Assembly (NCBI RefSeq): GCF_002843305.1
Contig: NZ_PGSG01000071.1
Location: 1-45,281 of the forward strand
Length of the DNA stretch: 45,281 bases
Direction: 5' to 3'
Source: Streptomyces barkulensis
GTDB taxonomy: Bacteria > Actinomycetota > Actinomycetes > Streptomycetales > Streptomycetaceae
Within the stretch, counting starts at the first letter, position 1, and the number at the start of each line of letters is the position of its first letter. Position numbers and translations under genes: made by a program. A model generated the notes under the pieces. That model was not told the DNA's origin and ran no database searches. It saw only the letters and a list, made by a program, of their open reading frames with translations. Positions 26,282 through 36,480 of this stretch are shown in pieces.

Positions 26282-27030
26282 GTCCGGGCCCGGAGCAGCT
26301 TGCGGCCGTCGCCCTCCTGGCCCTGGTCGCCCACGGTCTCAAGGGCCTCACCGGCTTCGGGCCCGCGACGCTTTTCGTACCGGTGGCGTCGCTGCTGTTC
26401 GGCCAGCCGGCCGCGGTGGCCGCCTCCGGAGTCCTGGACGCCACCTCCGGCGCGGCGCTCACCGCCGCGGACCGGCGCGTCCGCCGGGGCCGGGAGGGTC
26501 TGCTGACCGGCGTGTTCATGGCGGCGGGGACGGCCGCCGGGGTGGTGGCCCTGACCCGCGTGCCCGAGGCCGTGGCCGCCACCGCCCTGGTACTGGCGGT
26601 GCTCGCCGGCCTGGCGGCGGTGGTGGACGCCGGGCGGCGGGGCCCGGTGGGCGAGTCCCGGCCGCTGGACGCCCGCGACGGGGTGGCCGGCCTGCTGGCC
26701 GGGTTCGTCGGCGGCCTCACCGGGATCGGAGGCCCGCCGCTCGTCGTCCACCTCCAGCGCGTCCTGACCCCGCACGACCTCAGGGCGGTGGTGACGCGCG
26801 TCCTGCTGGTGGCGGCCGTGGTGCGGGTCGCCACGTTCCTCGCCGTCGGCGACGACGCGCAGGTCGCGGACGCGCTGCTGCTGGCGGCGGTGTGCCTGCC
26901 GCCGCAGCTCGCCGGGCTCCTGGCCGGCGCCCGGCTGGCCCGCCGCGTCTCCCCGGCCCGCCTGGCGGCGGTCAACGGCGCGGTCGTCGCCGCCTCCATC
27001 CTGCTCGCCGCCCTGGGCGCCCTGCTGTAG
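26278..27030 (+). CDS. TauE/SafE-family sulfite/anion exporter
   Basis: 250 residues with about seven to eight membrane helices. The two-fold family motif is visible in AHGLKGLTGFGPATLFVP near the N-terminus and AGFVGGLTGIGGPPLVVHLQ in the middle. The family exports sulfite, sulfoacetate or related anions; substrate unknown. The GTG overlaps the stop codon of the FBP gene (GTGA), so translation is coupled, though no functional link between an EF-G-binding protein and an anion exporter is obvious. Confidence 0.88.
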   Translation: MSPGPEQLAAVALLALVAHGLKGLTGFGPATLFVPVASLLFGQPAAVAASGVLDATSGAALTAADRRVRRGREGLLTGVFMAAGTAAGVVALTRVPEAVAATALVLAVLAGLAAVVDAGRRGPVGESRPLDARDGVAGLLAGFVGGLTGIGGPPLVVHLQRVLTPHDLRAVVTRVLLVAAVVRVATFLAVGDDAQVADALLLAAVCLPPQLAGLLAGARLARRVSPARLAAVNGAVVAASILLAALGALL

Positions 27031-27061
27031 CACGCCCTGCGGTGGTCCCCGGCCCGGCACC

Positions 27062-27090
27062 GGGGCGGCGAACCGTTCCTCCGCCGCCCC
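27062..27090. terminator. Bidirectional terminator between TauE-like gene and gdhA
   Basis: 9-bp stem GGGGCGGCG/CGCCGCCCC with an 11-nt loop, between convergent genes. A smaller CCCCGG/CCGGGG hairpin (27047-27065) overlaps its left arm and could be an alternative structure. Confidence 0.7.
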
Positions 27091-27107
27091 GGCACCCGAC
27101 GTGCCCG

Positions 27108-29193
<2,086 letters not shown>

Positions 29194-29197
<4 letters not shown>

Positions 29198-29529
29198 GCC
29201 GCGTTCCCGGGGTGGGTGTCCGCCCCGGTGGTCGCGTCGCCCCCGAGAACGAGCTCCACGGCTTCACGCACCTCCTGCCGCTCCGCCTCGGTGAGATCGT
29301 CGTCGCCGGGCTCGGGAAGCGCGGGCAGTTCGGCGGCCTCCGCCTCGGCCGCGGCGATCACCGCGTCGATGTGGGAGAACTGGGCCTCTATGGCCTCGGT
29401 CTCCGCCATCTGCCGCGTGGCGGCGTTGACCAGGTAGGCGGAGACGTCCATGCCCGCACGCTCGGCATGGGCCCTGATGCGCTCGGCGTGCTCGCTGTCC
29501 AGGCTGATGCTGATCCTCGTCTTGGCCAT
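29194..29529 (-). CDS. Ribbon-helix-helix antitoxin for the PIN toxin
   Basis: 111 residues. The first 45 (KTRISISLDSEHAERIRAHA, AGMDVSAYLVNAA) form a ribbon-helix-helix DNA-binding fold; the rest is acidic and helical and should wrap the toxin. ATG at 29529 has no Shine-Dalgarno; a near-consensus -10 (TACAAT) is 6 nt upstream, so the message is probably leaderless. The overlapping palindrome is a likely autoregulatory operator. First gene of a two-gene operon. Confidence 0.87.
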
Positions 29530-29535
29530 GAATGC

Positions 29536-29554
29536 ATTGTATGACGCGTATTAC
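29536..29554 (-). promoter_or_regulatory. -10 and overlapping operator of the RHH-PIN operon
   Basis: TACAAT (29536-29541, minus strand) 6 nt before the ATG, overlapped by the imperfect palindrome GTA-TG-ACGCGT-AT-TAC (29539-29554). RHH binding here would block polymerase. Confidence 0.6.
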
Positions 29555-29727
29555 GCCTGCTTCGCATTCTTCCCCGCAGTCGTCCGACAACTTGCCGCCC
29601 AGGACTACAAACGGCCTCACTGGTAAGGGATGTGGCATCCCCGGCGCGCGTGCGCGGGCGCCCGCGCGGGAAGCGGGGTACGAGCGCCGTGCGCCGTGCG
29701 CCGTGCACCGCGCGCCGCGTGGCGCTC

Positions 29728-29756
29728 TTGGCCGAGGAGAGAGAAGTCGTTAGGTT
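29728..29756 (+). promoter_or_regulatory. Promoter of the siderophore operon
   Basis: TTGGCC (29728-29733), a 17-bp spacer and TAGGTT (29751-29756). The -10 lies inside the iron box, so a bound repressor would exclude RNA polymerase. Confidence 0.65.
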
Positions 29757-29768
29757 AGCCTCGCCTAA
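29750..29768. promoter_or_regulatory. Iron box (DmdR/IdeR operator)
   Basis: TTAGGTTAGCCTCGCCTAA, a 19-bp near-palindrome matching the DmdR1/IdeR/DtxR consensus TTAGGTTAGSCTAACCTAA at 17 of 19 positions by eye. It predicts repression of the downstream operon when ferrous iron is plentiful. Confidence 0.92.
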
Positions 29769-29816
29769 TTTGACGGCCGTTCAGGCGGCCCGGGCACACA
29801 CCCGGAGGGAGGGGAC

Positions 29817-29840
29817 GTGAGCGCTTCCGACGGCGGCTGA
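29817..29840 (+). other. Seven-codon leader ORF
   Basis: GTG start preceded by GGAGGGAGGGG and ended by TGA after seven codons (VSASDGG). The ribosome site is stronger than that of the first structural gene 80 bp downstream. Could be a leader peptide or chance. Confidence 0.3.
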
Positions 29841-29919
29841 CGCCGCGCACCGGACGACCGCACCGCCCTCCCCGACCGCACCGCCTCCCCGACCGTGCCG
29901 CACCAGCGAGGTAGAGCCC

Positions 29920-31233
29920 GTGTCCATCGTTCTCCCGCCCTCCGCCGCCCCGCGTTCCGCCTACCCCGCCGAGATCCTGCCCGAGCCGGTCCGCCGGCGC
30001 CTGCTGGAACTGGCGGAGGGCGAGGTGCCCGTCTCCGCCTACCTCTACGACGGGGAGGCCGCCGCCGCGCGCGCCCGCGAGCTGCGCGCCGCGCTGCCGG
30101 GGTGGGCGGCCGTCCACTACGCGGTGAAGGCCAATTCCTTCCCCGGCGTCGTACGGGCGCTGGCCCCCTACGTGGACGGCTTCGAGGTCGCCTCCCGCAC
30201 CGAGCTGGAGCTGGCCCTGGCCGCCCTGCGGGAGCGGAACGGTCCGGGAGGCGCGCCGGGCTCCCCCGCCTCCCCCGCCTCCCCGGTCCCCGTCGTCGCC
30301 GCCGGACCCGCCAAGTCCGTGCCCGTGCTGGCCTCCCTGGTGCGCGCCGGGGTCGAGGCGATCAACGCCGAGAGCCTGCTGGAGCTGCACCGCGTCAGCC
30401 GTATCGCCGTCGCCGAGGGCACCACCGCCCGGGTGGCGCTGCGCGTCAACCCCGCCGACGCCCCCACTGCCGGTACCACCACCGGGCCGGCCTCGGGGTC
30501 GCTGCGCATGGGCGGGCGGCCGTCGCAGTTCGGGGTGCCCGAGCCCGACGTGCCCGGGGTGCTGGAGCAGGCGCTGCGGCTGCCGGGCCTGGACGTCACC
30601 GGCTTCCACATCCACGCCGCCTCCAACAACCTCGACGCCGATTCCCAGGCCGCCCACCTGCGCCGGTGCGTGGAGTGGAGCGCGGCGACCGCCCGAAGTC
30701 ACGGCGTGGACCTGCGCATGGTCGACGTCGGCGGCGGCATAGGCGTGGCCTTCGAGGAGCTCGCGGGCGAGCGGCCCTTCGACGTCTCCCGCTTCGGCGA
30801 GCTGGTCGCGGAGTGCGAGCCGCCGCCGGGGGTGCGGGTGGTCCTGGAGCCGGGCCGCTTCCTGGTGGCCGACTGCGGCTGGTACGCGGCCGAGGTCACC
30901 GACGTCAAGCACAGCTACGGCACCGCCTTCGCCGTGCTGCGCGGCGGCATCAACCACTTCCAGCTCCCCACCTCCTGGGACCTGGTGCACAACATCGCCG
31001 TCCTGCCCGTCGACCGCTGGCCCGGCGGCCTGCCGCGCCCGGAGGCGGCCGGTGAGCGCGTCACCGTCGTCGGCGAGCTGTGCACCCCGGAGGACACCCT
31101 GCTGCGCGATGTCCGGGTGGACCGAGTCCGAGCGGGGGATCTGGTCGTTTTCCCCTATGCGGGCTCCTACGGCTGGGAGTTCGCGATGCACGGCTTCCTC
31201 GGCCACCCCGTCGCGGAACGCCACCTGCTGTGA
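29920..31233 (+). CDS. Fold-III PLP decarboxylase, SbnH/BtrK-like (siderophore operon)
   Basis: 437 residues of the alanine racemase-like fold-III decarboxylase family. The PLP lysine is Lys70 in YAVKAN; phosphate-binding GGGIG is at 271-275, EPGRFLVA at 310-317 and the catalytic Cys388 in LCTPED. The segment HFQLPTSW and the ending resemble siderophore enzymes such as SbnH, which decarboxylates a citryl-diaminopropionate intermediate, rather than lysA. It may decarboxylate an amino acid after it is joined to a carboxylate, or supply a diamine. GTG 29920 has GAGGT 7-8 nt upstream. First main gene after the iron box; a low-complexity insertion at 110-124 comes from CCTCCC repeats. Confidence 0.85.
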   Translation: MSIVLPPSAAPRSAYPAEILPEPVRRRLLELAEGEVPVSAYLYDGEAAAARARELRAALPGWAAVHYAVKANSFPGVVRALAPYVDGFEVASRTELELALAALRERNGPGGAPGSPASPASPVPVVAAGPAKSVPVLASLVRAGVEAINAESLLELHRVSRIAVAEGTTARVALRVNPADAPTAGTTTGPASGSLRMGGRPSQFGVPEPDVPGVLEQALRLPGLDVTGFHIHAASNNLDADSQAAHLRRCVEWSAATARSHGVDLRMVDVGGGIGVAFEELAGERPFDVSRFGELVAECEPPPGVRVVLEPGRFLVADCGWYAAEVTDVKHSYGTAFAVLRGGINHFQLPTSWDLVHNIAVLPVDRWPGGLPRPEAAGERVTVVGELCTPEDTLLRDVRVDRVRAGDLVVFPYAGSYGWEFAMHGFLGHPVAERHLL

Positions 31234-31335
31234 CCACCGACCGCCCCCGGAGACGGCCGCCTGGCCGTACCGCCGACGCCTTCCTCCCGACGGAGCGACC
31301 CCGACGGAGCGACGGAGTAACGGAGCGAGAACGCC

Positions 31336-31434
31336 ATGACCGTGCCCACCGCACCTCCGACACCGGCCGCCGCCGAGGCCACCGGCCCCGCTGCCACCGG
31401 CCCCGCTGCCGCGCCCACCGGGCGGGCGGCGTGA
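31336..31434 (+). CDS. Possible 32-residue leader ORF coupled to the decarboxylase
   Basis: ATG at 31336 with GGAG upstream, encoding an Ala/Pro/Thr-rich peptide (MTVPTAPPTPAAAEAT...). Its TGA overlaps the GTG of the group II decarboxylase by 4 nt, like the other junctions in the operon. The decarboxylase itself has no good ribosome site, so it may be translated by coupling to this peptide. Alternatively the short ORF is the original N-terminus, split by a frameshift. Composition is low complexity and includes a duplicated 15-mer. Confidence 0.4.
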   Translation: MTVPTAPPTPAAAEATGPAATGPAAAPTGRAA

Positions 31435-33152
31435 CGGGCCGCGTCCGCGCGGCGGAGGCGGGCTCCCCGGCGCCGGGCGTCGCCGCCGTCCCGGGCGCCC
31501 GGGACGGCGGCGGCCGGGCCGAGGCGCTGCGCGCCCTCGTCGACGGGCTGCCGGCGTCCGCCGCCCCCTCCGGTACGGAACCTCCCACCACGGAGCCGCA
31601 CACCACCATCCCGCCGCCCGGCACCGCCCTGTCCGGCTCCGTGGACGGCCCCGGCGCCCTGGAGCCGCTGCTGCGCGCCGCGCTCGCGGCGCTGGAGGAG
31701 GGGGCGGCCCTGCGCGGCGGCCCCGTACCGGCGCTCGAACCCGGCGAGCTGGCCGCGCGCGTCGCCGGGGAGTACGCGGCGGCCCGCGGCGCGGCGGCCC
31801 TGCCCCGGCTGACCTCGCTGCTGGCGTACGGCAGCGCCGATCCGGCCGACCCGCTGTGCGCGGCCCATCTGCACTGCCCGCCGCTGGCCGTCGCCGTCGC
31901 CGCCGATCTGGCCGTCTCCGCTCTCAATCCCTCGCAGGACTCCTGGGACCAGGCGCCGGCCGCCACCACCCTGGAGACGCTGCTGCTGGCGGAGCTGGCC
32001 GGGCTGGTGGGGTACGGCGAGGAGGCCGCCGGGGTGCTGACCTCCGGCGGCACCGAGTCCAACCTGATGGGCCTGATGCTGGCCCGCGACCGGGTGATGG
32101 GGCGCGCGTCGGAGCGGCAGGTCGAGCTGGAGGGCGTGCCGCGCACCGGCCCGCGCCCCCGCGTGTTCACCTCCGCCGCCGCGCACTTCTCCGTACAGCG
32201 CGCCGCCGCCCTGCTGGGTCTGGGCGAGGAGTCGGTGGTGCCCGTCGGCATCGACCACGCCCAGCGCATGGACCCCGGCGCGCTGGCCGGCGCCCTGGAG
32301 CGGTGCGCGGACGCCGGCGAGCTGCCCGTGGCCGTCGTCGCCACCGCCGGGACGACCGACACCGGCACGGTCGACCCGCTGCCCGAGTGCGCGCGCCTGG
32401 CCGCCGAGTACGGCGCCTGGTTCCACGTGGACGCGGCCTACGGCGGCGGCGCGCTGCTGTCGGACCGCCTGGCCCCGCTGCTGGACGGCGTCGAGCTGGC
32501 CGACTCGGTCTCCCTGGACTGGCACAAGCTGGGCTGGCAGCCGGTCGCGGCGGGCGTCTTCCTCGTCCGTCGCGCGCAGACGTACGCCTCGCTCGCCCGC
32601 CACGCGGCCTACCTCAACCCGCGCGACGACGAGGAGGCCGGCTATCCCAGCCTGCTCGGCCTGTCGCTGCGCACCACCCGCCGCGCGGACGGCTTCTCCA
32701 TCGCCGTCACCCTGCGCACCCTGGGCCGCGAGGGCCTGGGACGGCTGGTGGACGCCTGCCACGACCTCGCGCTGGCCGGGGCGGCGGCGGTGCGCGCCCA
32801 CCCCCGGCTGGAGCTGCACGCCGATCCGGTGCTGACGGCGTTCCTCTTCCGCTACGTGCCGCGCGGGCACAGCGATCCCGGGCACAGCGATCCCGGGCGG
32901 GCGGACCGGATCAACGCCGCCCTGCGGCGCAGGCTGCTGCGCGAGGGCCGCGCGGTCGTCGGCCGCACCGAGCTGCCGGGCGAGGGGCCGGGCCGGGTGC
33001 GGCTGAAGCTCACCCTGCTCAACCCGCACGCGACACCCTCCGACGTCGAACGGCTGCTGGACACGGTCGCCGAGGCGGGCCTGGCTGAGGAGCGGGCCGA
33101 TGAGCGGGCCGATGAGCGGGCCAGGAGCCGGGCCGGGGAGGACCGCGGGTGA
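31431..33152 (+). CDS. Group II PLP-dependent decarboxylase (siderophore operon)
   Basis: 573 residues, fold-I aspartate aminotransferase-like, related to L-2,4-diaminobutyrate decarboxylase and DesA-type lysine decarboxylases. The landmarks are TSGGTESN (204-211), His252 stacking on PLP, Asp334 in HVDAAYGG, and Schiff-base Lys366 in SLDWHKLGWQP. It probably makes the diamine (cadaverine, putrescine or diaminopropane) used by the synthetases. The GTG at 31431 starts in a GTGA overlap with a 32-residue ORF; its own ribosome site is weak. It has an unusually long disordered N-terminus (about 75 residues) and a C-terminal ERAD repeat. Its stop overlaps the next start. Confidence 0.88.
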   Translation: MTGRVRAAEAGSPAPGVAAVPGARDGGGRAEALRALVDGLPASAAPSGTEPPTTEPHTTIPPPGTALSGSVDGPGALEPLLRAALAALEEGAALRGGPVPALEPGELAARVAGEYAAARGAAALPRLTSLLAYGSADPADPLCAAHLHCPPLAVAVAADLAVSALNPSQDSWDQAPAATTLETLLLAELAGLVGYGEEAAGVLTSGGTESNLMGLMLARDRVMGRASERQVELEGVPRTGPRPRVFTSAAAHFSVQRAAALLGLGEESVVPVGIDHAQRMDPGALAGALERCADAGELPVAVVATAGTTDTGTVDPLPECARLAAEYGAWFHVDAAYGGGALLSDRLAPLLDGVELADSVSLDWHKLGWQPVAAGVFLVRRAQTYASLARHAAYLNPRDDEEAGYPSLLGLSLRTTRRADGFSIAVTLRTLGREGLGRLVDACHDLALAGAAAVRAHPRLELHADPVLTAFLFRYVPRGHSDPGHSDPGRADRINAALRRRLLREGRAVVGRTELPGEGPGRVRLKLTLLNPHATPSDVERLLDTVAEAGLAEERADERADERARSRAGEDRG

Positions 33153-35002
33153 CCCCGGACCCACTGGGCGCAAACCCGTCCGCGCACGGCGGCCCCGACC
33201 CGCTCGACCACCCCGACCCGCAGCGCGCCGCCGCCACCGCCGCGGCCGAGCGGCTGCTGCGCGCGTACGTCCGCGAGACCGGCACCGAGGTACCGGCCGC
33301 CGGGCAGTCGCTGCACCTGGTGCTGCCGCTGAGCAGGATGACGCTGCGCGTCCCGGTGCGGTACCGGTCCGCGACCGGCTGGCACCGCTTCGGCGAGGTG
33401 CGCGTGGTCACCTCCGAGCGGGGCGGCAGCCTGCCGGCGGACATCGCGCTGGCGGCGGCGGGGCTGGTCCGGGAGCACACGCTGCGGCGCGGCCGCTCCC
33501 TCCTCGACGGAGGCGACGCGGTGGCCCGGGTGCTGGACTCGGCCCGCCGTACCGCCGTCCACCTGGCCCGGCGCCGCGCGGAGCCCCCGGGCACGGCCGG
33601 CCCGACACCGTTCCTGGACGCCGAGCAGGCGCTGCTGCTGGGCCACCCCCTCCACCCCGCGCCCAAGAGCCGGGGGGAGGCGTCGGACGCCGAACTGGAT
33701 TCGTATTCCCCGGAGTTGCGCGGCTCCTTCCCACTGCACTGGTTCGCCGCGCACCCGGACGCGGTGGTCGGCGAGAGCGCGGACGGCCGCCCTGTCCCCG
33801 AGCTGCTGCGGTCCCTGGCGGCGGATGTGGAGGTGCCCGCCGGCATGGTGCCGGTGCCCGCCCACCCCTGGCAGGCCCGCGAGGCCGTACGCCGCCCGGA
33901 GACCGCCGCGCTGCTGGAGGCCGGGCTGCTGCGCCCGCTGGGGCCGGCCGGTCCCGCCTGGTATCCCACCTCCTCGCTGCGGACGGTGCACCGGCCGGAC
34001 GCGGAGGCGATGCTGAAGCTGTCGCTCGGCATGCGGATCACCAACTCCCGCCGCAACAACCTCCGCGGCGAGCTGCGGCTGGGGGTGCGGGCCACGCGGC
34101 TGCTGGCCGCCGGATCACCGGACCGCCCCGGGCCGGGCGGGTGGCTGCGCGCCGAGCACCCGGAGTTCGGCATCCTGCGCGACTTCGCCTGGGTGTCGGT
34201 GGGCCGCGGCGAGGGTGACCCGGAGACGGGGCTGGAGACGGGGCTGGAGACGGCGATACGCGACAACCCCTTCCGCGGCGGGAGCGGAACGGGGAGCGGC
34301 GGAACCGGCGAGGCGCTGTGCGTGGCCGGTCTGCTGGCCGAGCGCACCGGCCCCGGCGACGGCTCCCCGCCGCCGTACCGCGCCGCGCTGTGCGAGGCGG
34401 TGGCGCGCACCGCCCGCGCCCACGGCGTCTCCGCCGCCGAGGCCTCGGAGCACTGGCTGCTGCGCTACCTGGAGGTGCTGGCCGTCCCCCTGATCCGCCT
34501 CCACGCCCACCACGGGATCGCCCTGGAGCCGCACCACCAGAACACCCTGGTGGCACTGGACGCCGACGGGCTGCCGGTGGCGGGCCGCTACCGCGACAGC
34601 CAGGGCTACTACGTCTCCGCCTCCCGCGCCGCCTCGCTGGAGCGGCTGGTGCCGGGCCTGTACGAGGGGGTGGAGCTGGTCTTCGAGGACTCCTTCGTCG
34701 ACGAGCGCGTCGCCTACTACCTGGGGATCAGCAACCTGCTGGGCCTGGTGGGCGCGTTCGGCTCGTTCGGCCTGGCCCGCGAGGAGCGCCTGCTGGGCGT
34801 GCTGCGCGGCGCGCTGGAGCGGCTGCGCGCCGCCGAACCCGGCGCCAAGGACCTGCTGGAGCTGCTGCTGGACGCGCCCACGCTGCGCTGCAAGGCCAAC
34901 TTCCTGACCTGCGTGGACGGGCTCGACGAACTGGTCGGCGACGTCCACACCCAGTCCGTCTACACCGACCTTCCCAACCCCCTCGCGGAGGCACAGCGTT
35001 GA
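33149..35002 (+). CDS. NIS siderophore synthetase (IucA/IucC family), first copy
   Basis: 617 residues. The family adenylates a carboxylate, often citrate or succinate, and condenses it with an amine or hydroxylamine without an NRPS. Diagnostic: GHPLHPAPKSR (165-175), PAHPWQ (237-242), SSLRTV (275-280), KLSLGMRITNSRRNN (290-304), EPHHQN (460-465) and RDSQGYY (482-488). EPHHQN with a diverged KDF region resembles type A/A' synthetases that begin citrate amidation, but substrate typing by eye is weak. GTG overlaps the previous stop (GTGA). A duplicated TGLE stretch at 360-367 comes from a 12-nt repeat. Confidence 0.93.
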   Translation: MTPDPLGANPSAHGGPDPLDHPDPQRAAATAAAERLLRAYVRETGTEVPAAGQSLHLVLPLSRMTLRVPVRYRSATGWHRFGEVRVVTSERGGSLPADIALAAAGLVREHTLRRGRSLLDGGDAVARVLDSARRTAVHLARRRAEPPGTAGPTPFLDAEQALLLGHPLHPAPKSRGEASDAELDSYSPELRGSFPLHWFAAHPDAVVGESADGRPVPELLRSLAADVEVPAGMVPVPAHPWQAREAVRRPETAALLEAGLLRPLGPAGPAWYPTSSLRTVHRPDAEAMLKLSLGMRITNSRRNNLRGELRLGVRATRLLAAGSPDRPGPGGWLRAEHPEFGILRDFAWVSVGRGEGDPETGLETGLETAIRDNPFRGGSGTGSGGTGEALCVAGLLAERTGPGDGSPPPYRAALCEAVARTARAHGVSAAEASEHWLLRYLEVLAVPLIRLHAHHGIALEPHHQNTLVALDADGLPVAGRYRDSQGYYVSASRAASLERLVPGLYEGVELVFEDSFVDERVAYYLGISNLLGLVGAFGSFGLAREERLLGVLRGALERLRAAEPGAKDLLELLLDAPTLRCKANFLTCVDGLDELVGDVHTQSVYTDLPNPLAEAQR

Positions 35003-36480
35003 CCGACCACTCCACCCCGCCGCACGGCGTGCACGACCTCGTCGGCGTCGGCATCGGCCCGTTCAACCTCTCCCTGGCCGCGCTCTGCGACGGCGTGCCG
35101 GGGCTGGACACCCTCTTCCTGGACCGCCGTCCCGCCTTCTCCTGGCACCCCGGCCTGCTGCTGGAGGGCACCGTCCTGCAGGTGCCCTTCATGGCCGACC
35201 TGGTGACGATGGCCGACCCCACCAGCCGCTGGTCGTACCTGAACTACCTGCGCGAGCACGGGCGGCTGTTCCCGTTCTTCTTCTCCGAGCGCTTCCACAT
35301 CCCGCGCCGCGAGTACGACCACTACTGCCGCTGGGTCGCCGAGCGCCTGCCCTCGTGCCGCTTCGGCGCGGAGGTGACGGCGGTGGAGTGGGACGCCTCG
35401 GCCGAGGCGTTCGCCGTCACCCACCGGCCCTCCGGAGCGCCTTCCGGCGGGGACCGGGACGGCGGCCGGGAGGAGCGCGTACTGGCCCGGCGGGTCGTGC
35501 TCGGCGTCGGCACCACCCCGGTCGTGCCCGAGCCGCTGCGCCCCCTGCTCACGCCCGCGCACGCCGGGCGCGTACTGCACAGCGCCGACTACCGCACCCA
35601 CCGCGCCGCCCTCGCCGGGAGGGACGACGTGACGGTGGTCGGGGCGGGGCAGTCCGGCGCCGAGGTCGTGCTCGACCTGCTGCGGCACCAGGACGGCGAG
35701 GGGCGCGGCGGCCCGTACGTGCGCTGGCTGGCGCGCACCCCGGCGTTCGCGCCCATGGAGTACTCCAAGATCGGCCTGGAGCACTTCACCCCGGACTACG
35801 TGCGCTACTTCCGCGCTCTGCCCGAGTCCGTCCGCGACCGGCTGGTGCGCGAGCAGTGGCAGCTCTACAAGGGTGTCAGCGAGCAGACCCTCGGCGAGAT
35901 CCACGACGAGCTGTACGAGCGGACCATCGGCGGCGGCCGGCCGCGCGCCGGCCTCCACCCGGGCGTGGAGATCACCGCCGTGCGCCCCGTGGAGGACTCC
36001 GGGGGGCGCGGCTACGTGCTGGGCTGCCGCCACACCGGGCAGGGCACGGAGTTCGAGGTGCGCACCTCGGCGGTCGTCGCGGCCACCGGCTACGCCGCCG
36101 TGCGCCCGGCCTGCCTGGACCCGCTGGACAAGCTCGTCGACTGGGACGCGCGCGGCCGCTACCGCGTCGGCGGCGACTACCGCGTCGCGCTCGACGAGAG
36201 CGTCACCGGCGCGCTGTACGTGCAGAACGCCGAGATGCACACCCACGGCGTGGGCGCGCCCGACCTCACCCTCGGCGCCTGGCGGGCGGCGGTGATCCTC
36301 AACTCCGCCGCCGGGCGCACCGTACTGCCCGTGCCCGACCGGGCGGCCTGGACGACCTTCGGCGCACCCGGGGCCGGGGCGCCCGAGGCCGAGGGCGAAC
36401 CCGGGACCGAGGCCGGTGCCGGGGCGCGCGAGTCCGGGGCGCGCGAGTCCGGGGCGCGCGCCGGGGAGGCGGCCCGGTGA
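34999..36480 (+). CDS. Lysine/ornithine/diamine N-monooxygenase (IucD/DesB-like)
   Basis: 493-residue flavin enzyme that hydroxylates a terminal amine to a hydroxylamine, the precursor of hydroxamate. FAD motif G16xG18xG20 in GVGIGPFNL; NADPH motif GAGQSGAEV at 215-223; ATGY at 362-365. RWSYLNYLREHGRL (78-90) is typical for IucD/DesB. The start is TTG at 34999 in a TTGA overlap with the previous stop; GGAGG is 7 nt upstream, which decides the start. The C-terminal tail repeats ARESG. Substrate (lysine, ornithine or a diamine) is not settled by the sequence. Confidence 0.93.
   Translation: MTDHSTPPHGVHDLVGVGIGPFNLSLAALCDGVPGLDTLFLDRRPAFSWHPGLLLEGTVLQVPFMADLVTMADPTSRWSYLNYLREHGRLFPFFFSERFHIPRREYDHYCRWVAERLPSCRFGAEVTAVEWDASAEAFAVTHRPSGAPSGGDRDGGREERVLARRVVLGVGTTPVVPEPLRPLLTPAHAGRVLHSADYRTHRAALAGRDDVTVVGAGQSGAEVVLDLLRHQDGEGRGGPYVRWLARTPAFAPMEYSKIGLEHFTPDYVRYFRALPESVRDRLVREQWQLYKGVSEQTLGEIHDELYERTIGGGRPRAGLHPGVEITAVRPVEDSGGRGYVLGCRHTGQGTEFEVRTSAVVAATGYAAVRPACLDPLDKLVDWDARGRYRVGGDYRVALDESVTGALYVQNAEMHTHGVGAPDLTLGAWRAAVILNSAAGRTVLPVPDRAAWTTFGAPGAGAPEAEGEPGTEAGAGARESGARESGARAGEAAR

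Noticed and set aside
31080..31430. N-terminal extension of the group II decarboxylase back to 31080
   Set aside because: It would overlap the end of the first decarboxylase gene and read as Pro/Arg-rich sequence without domain similarity.
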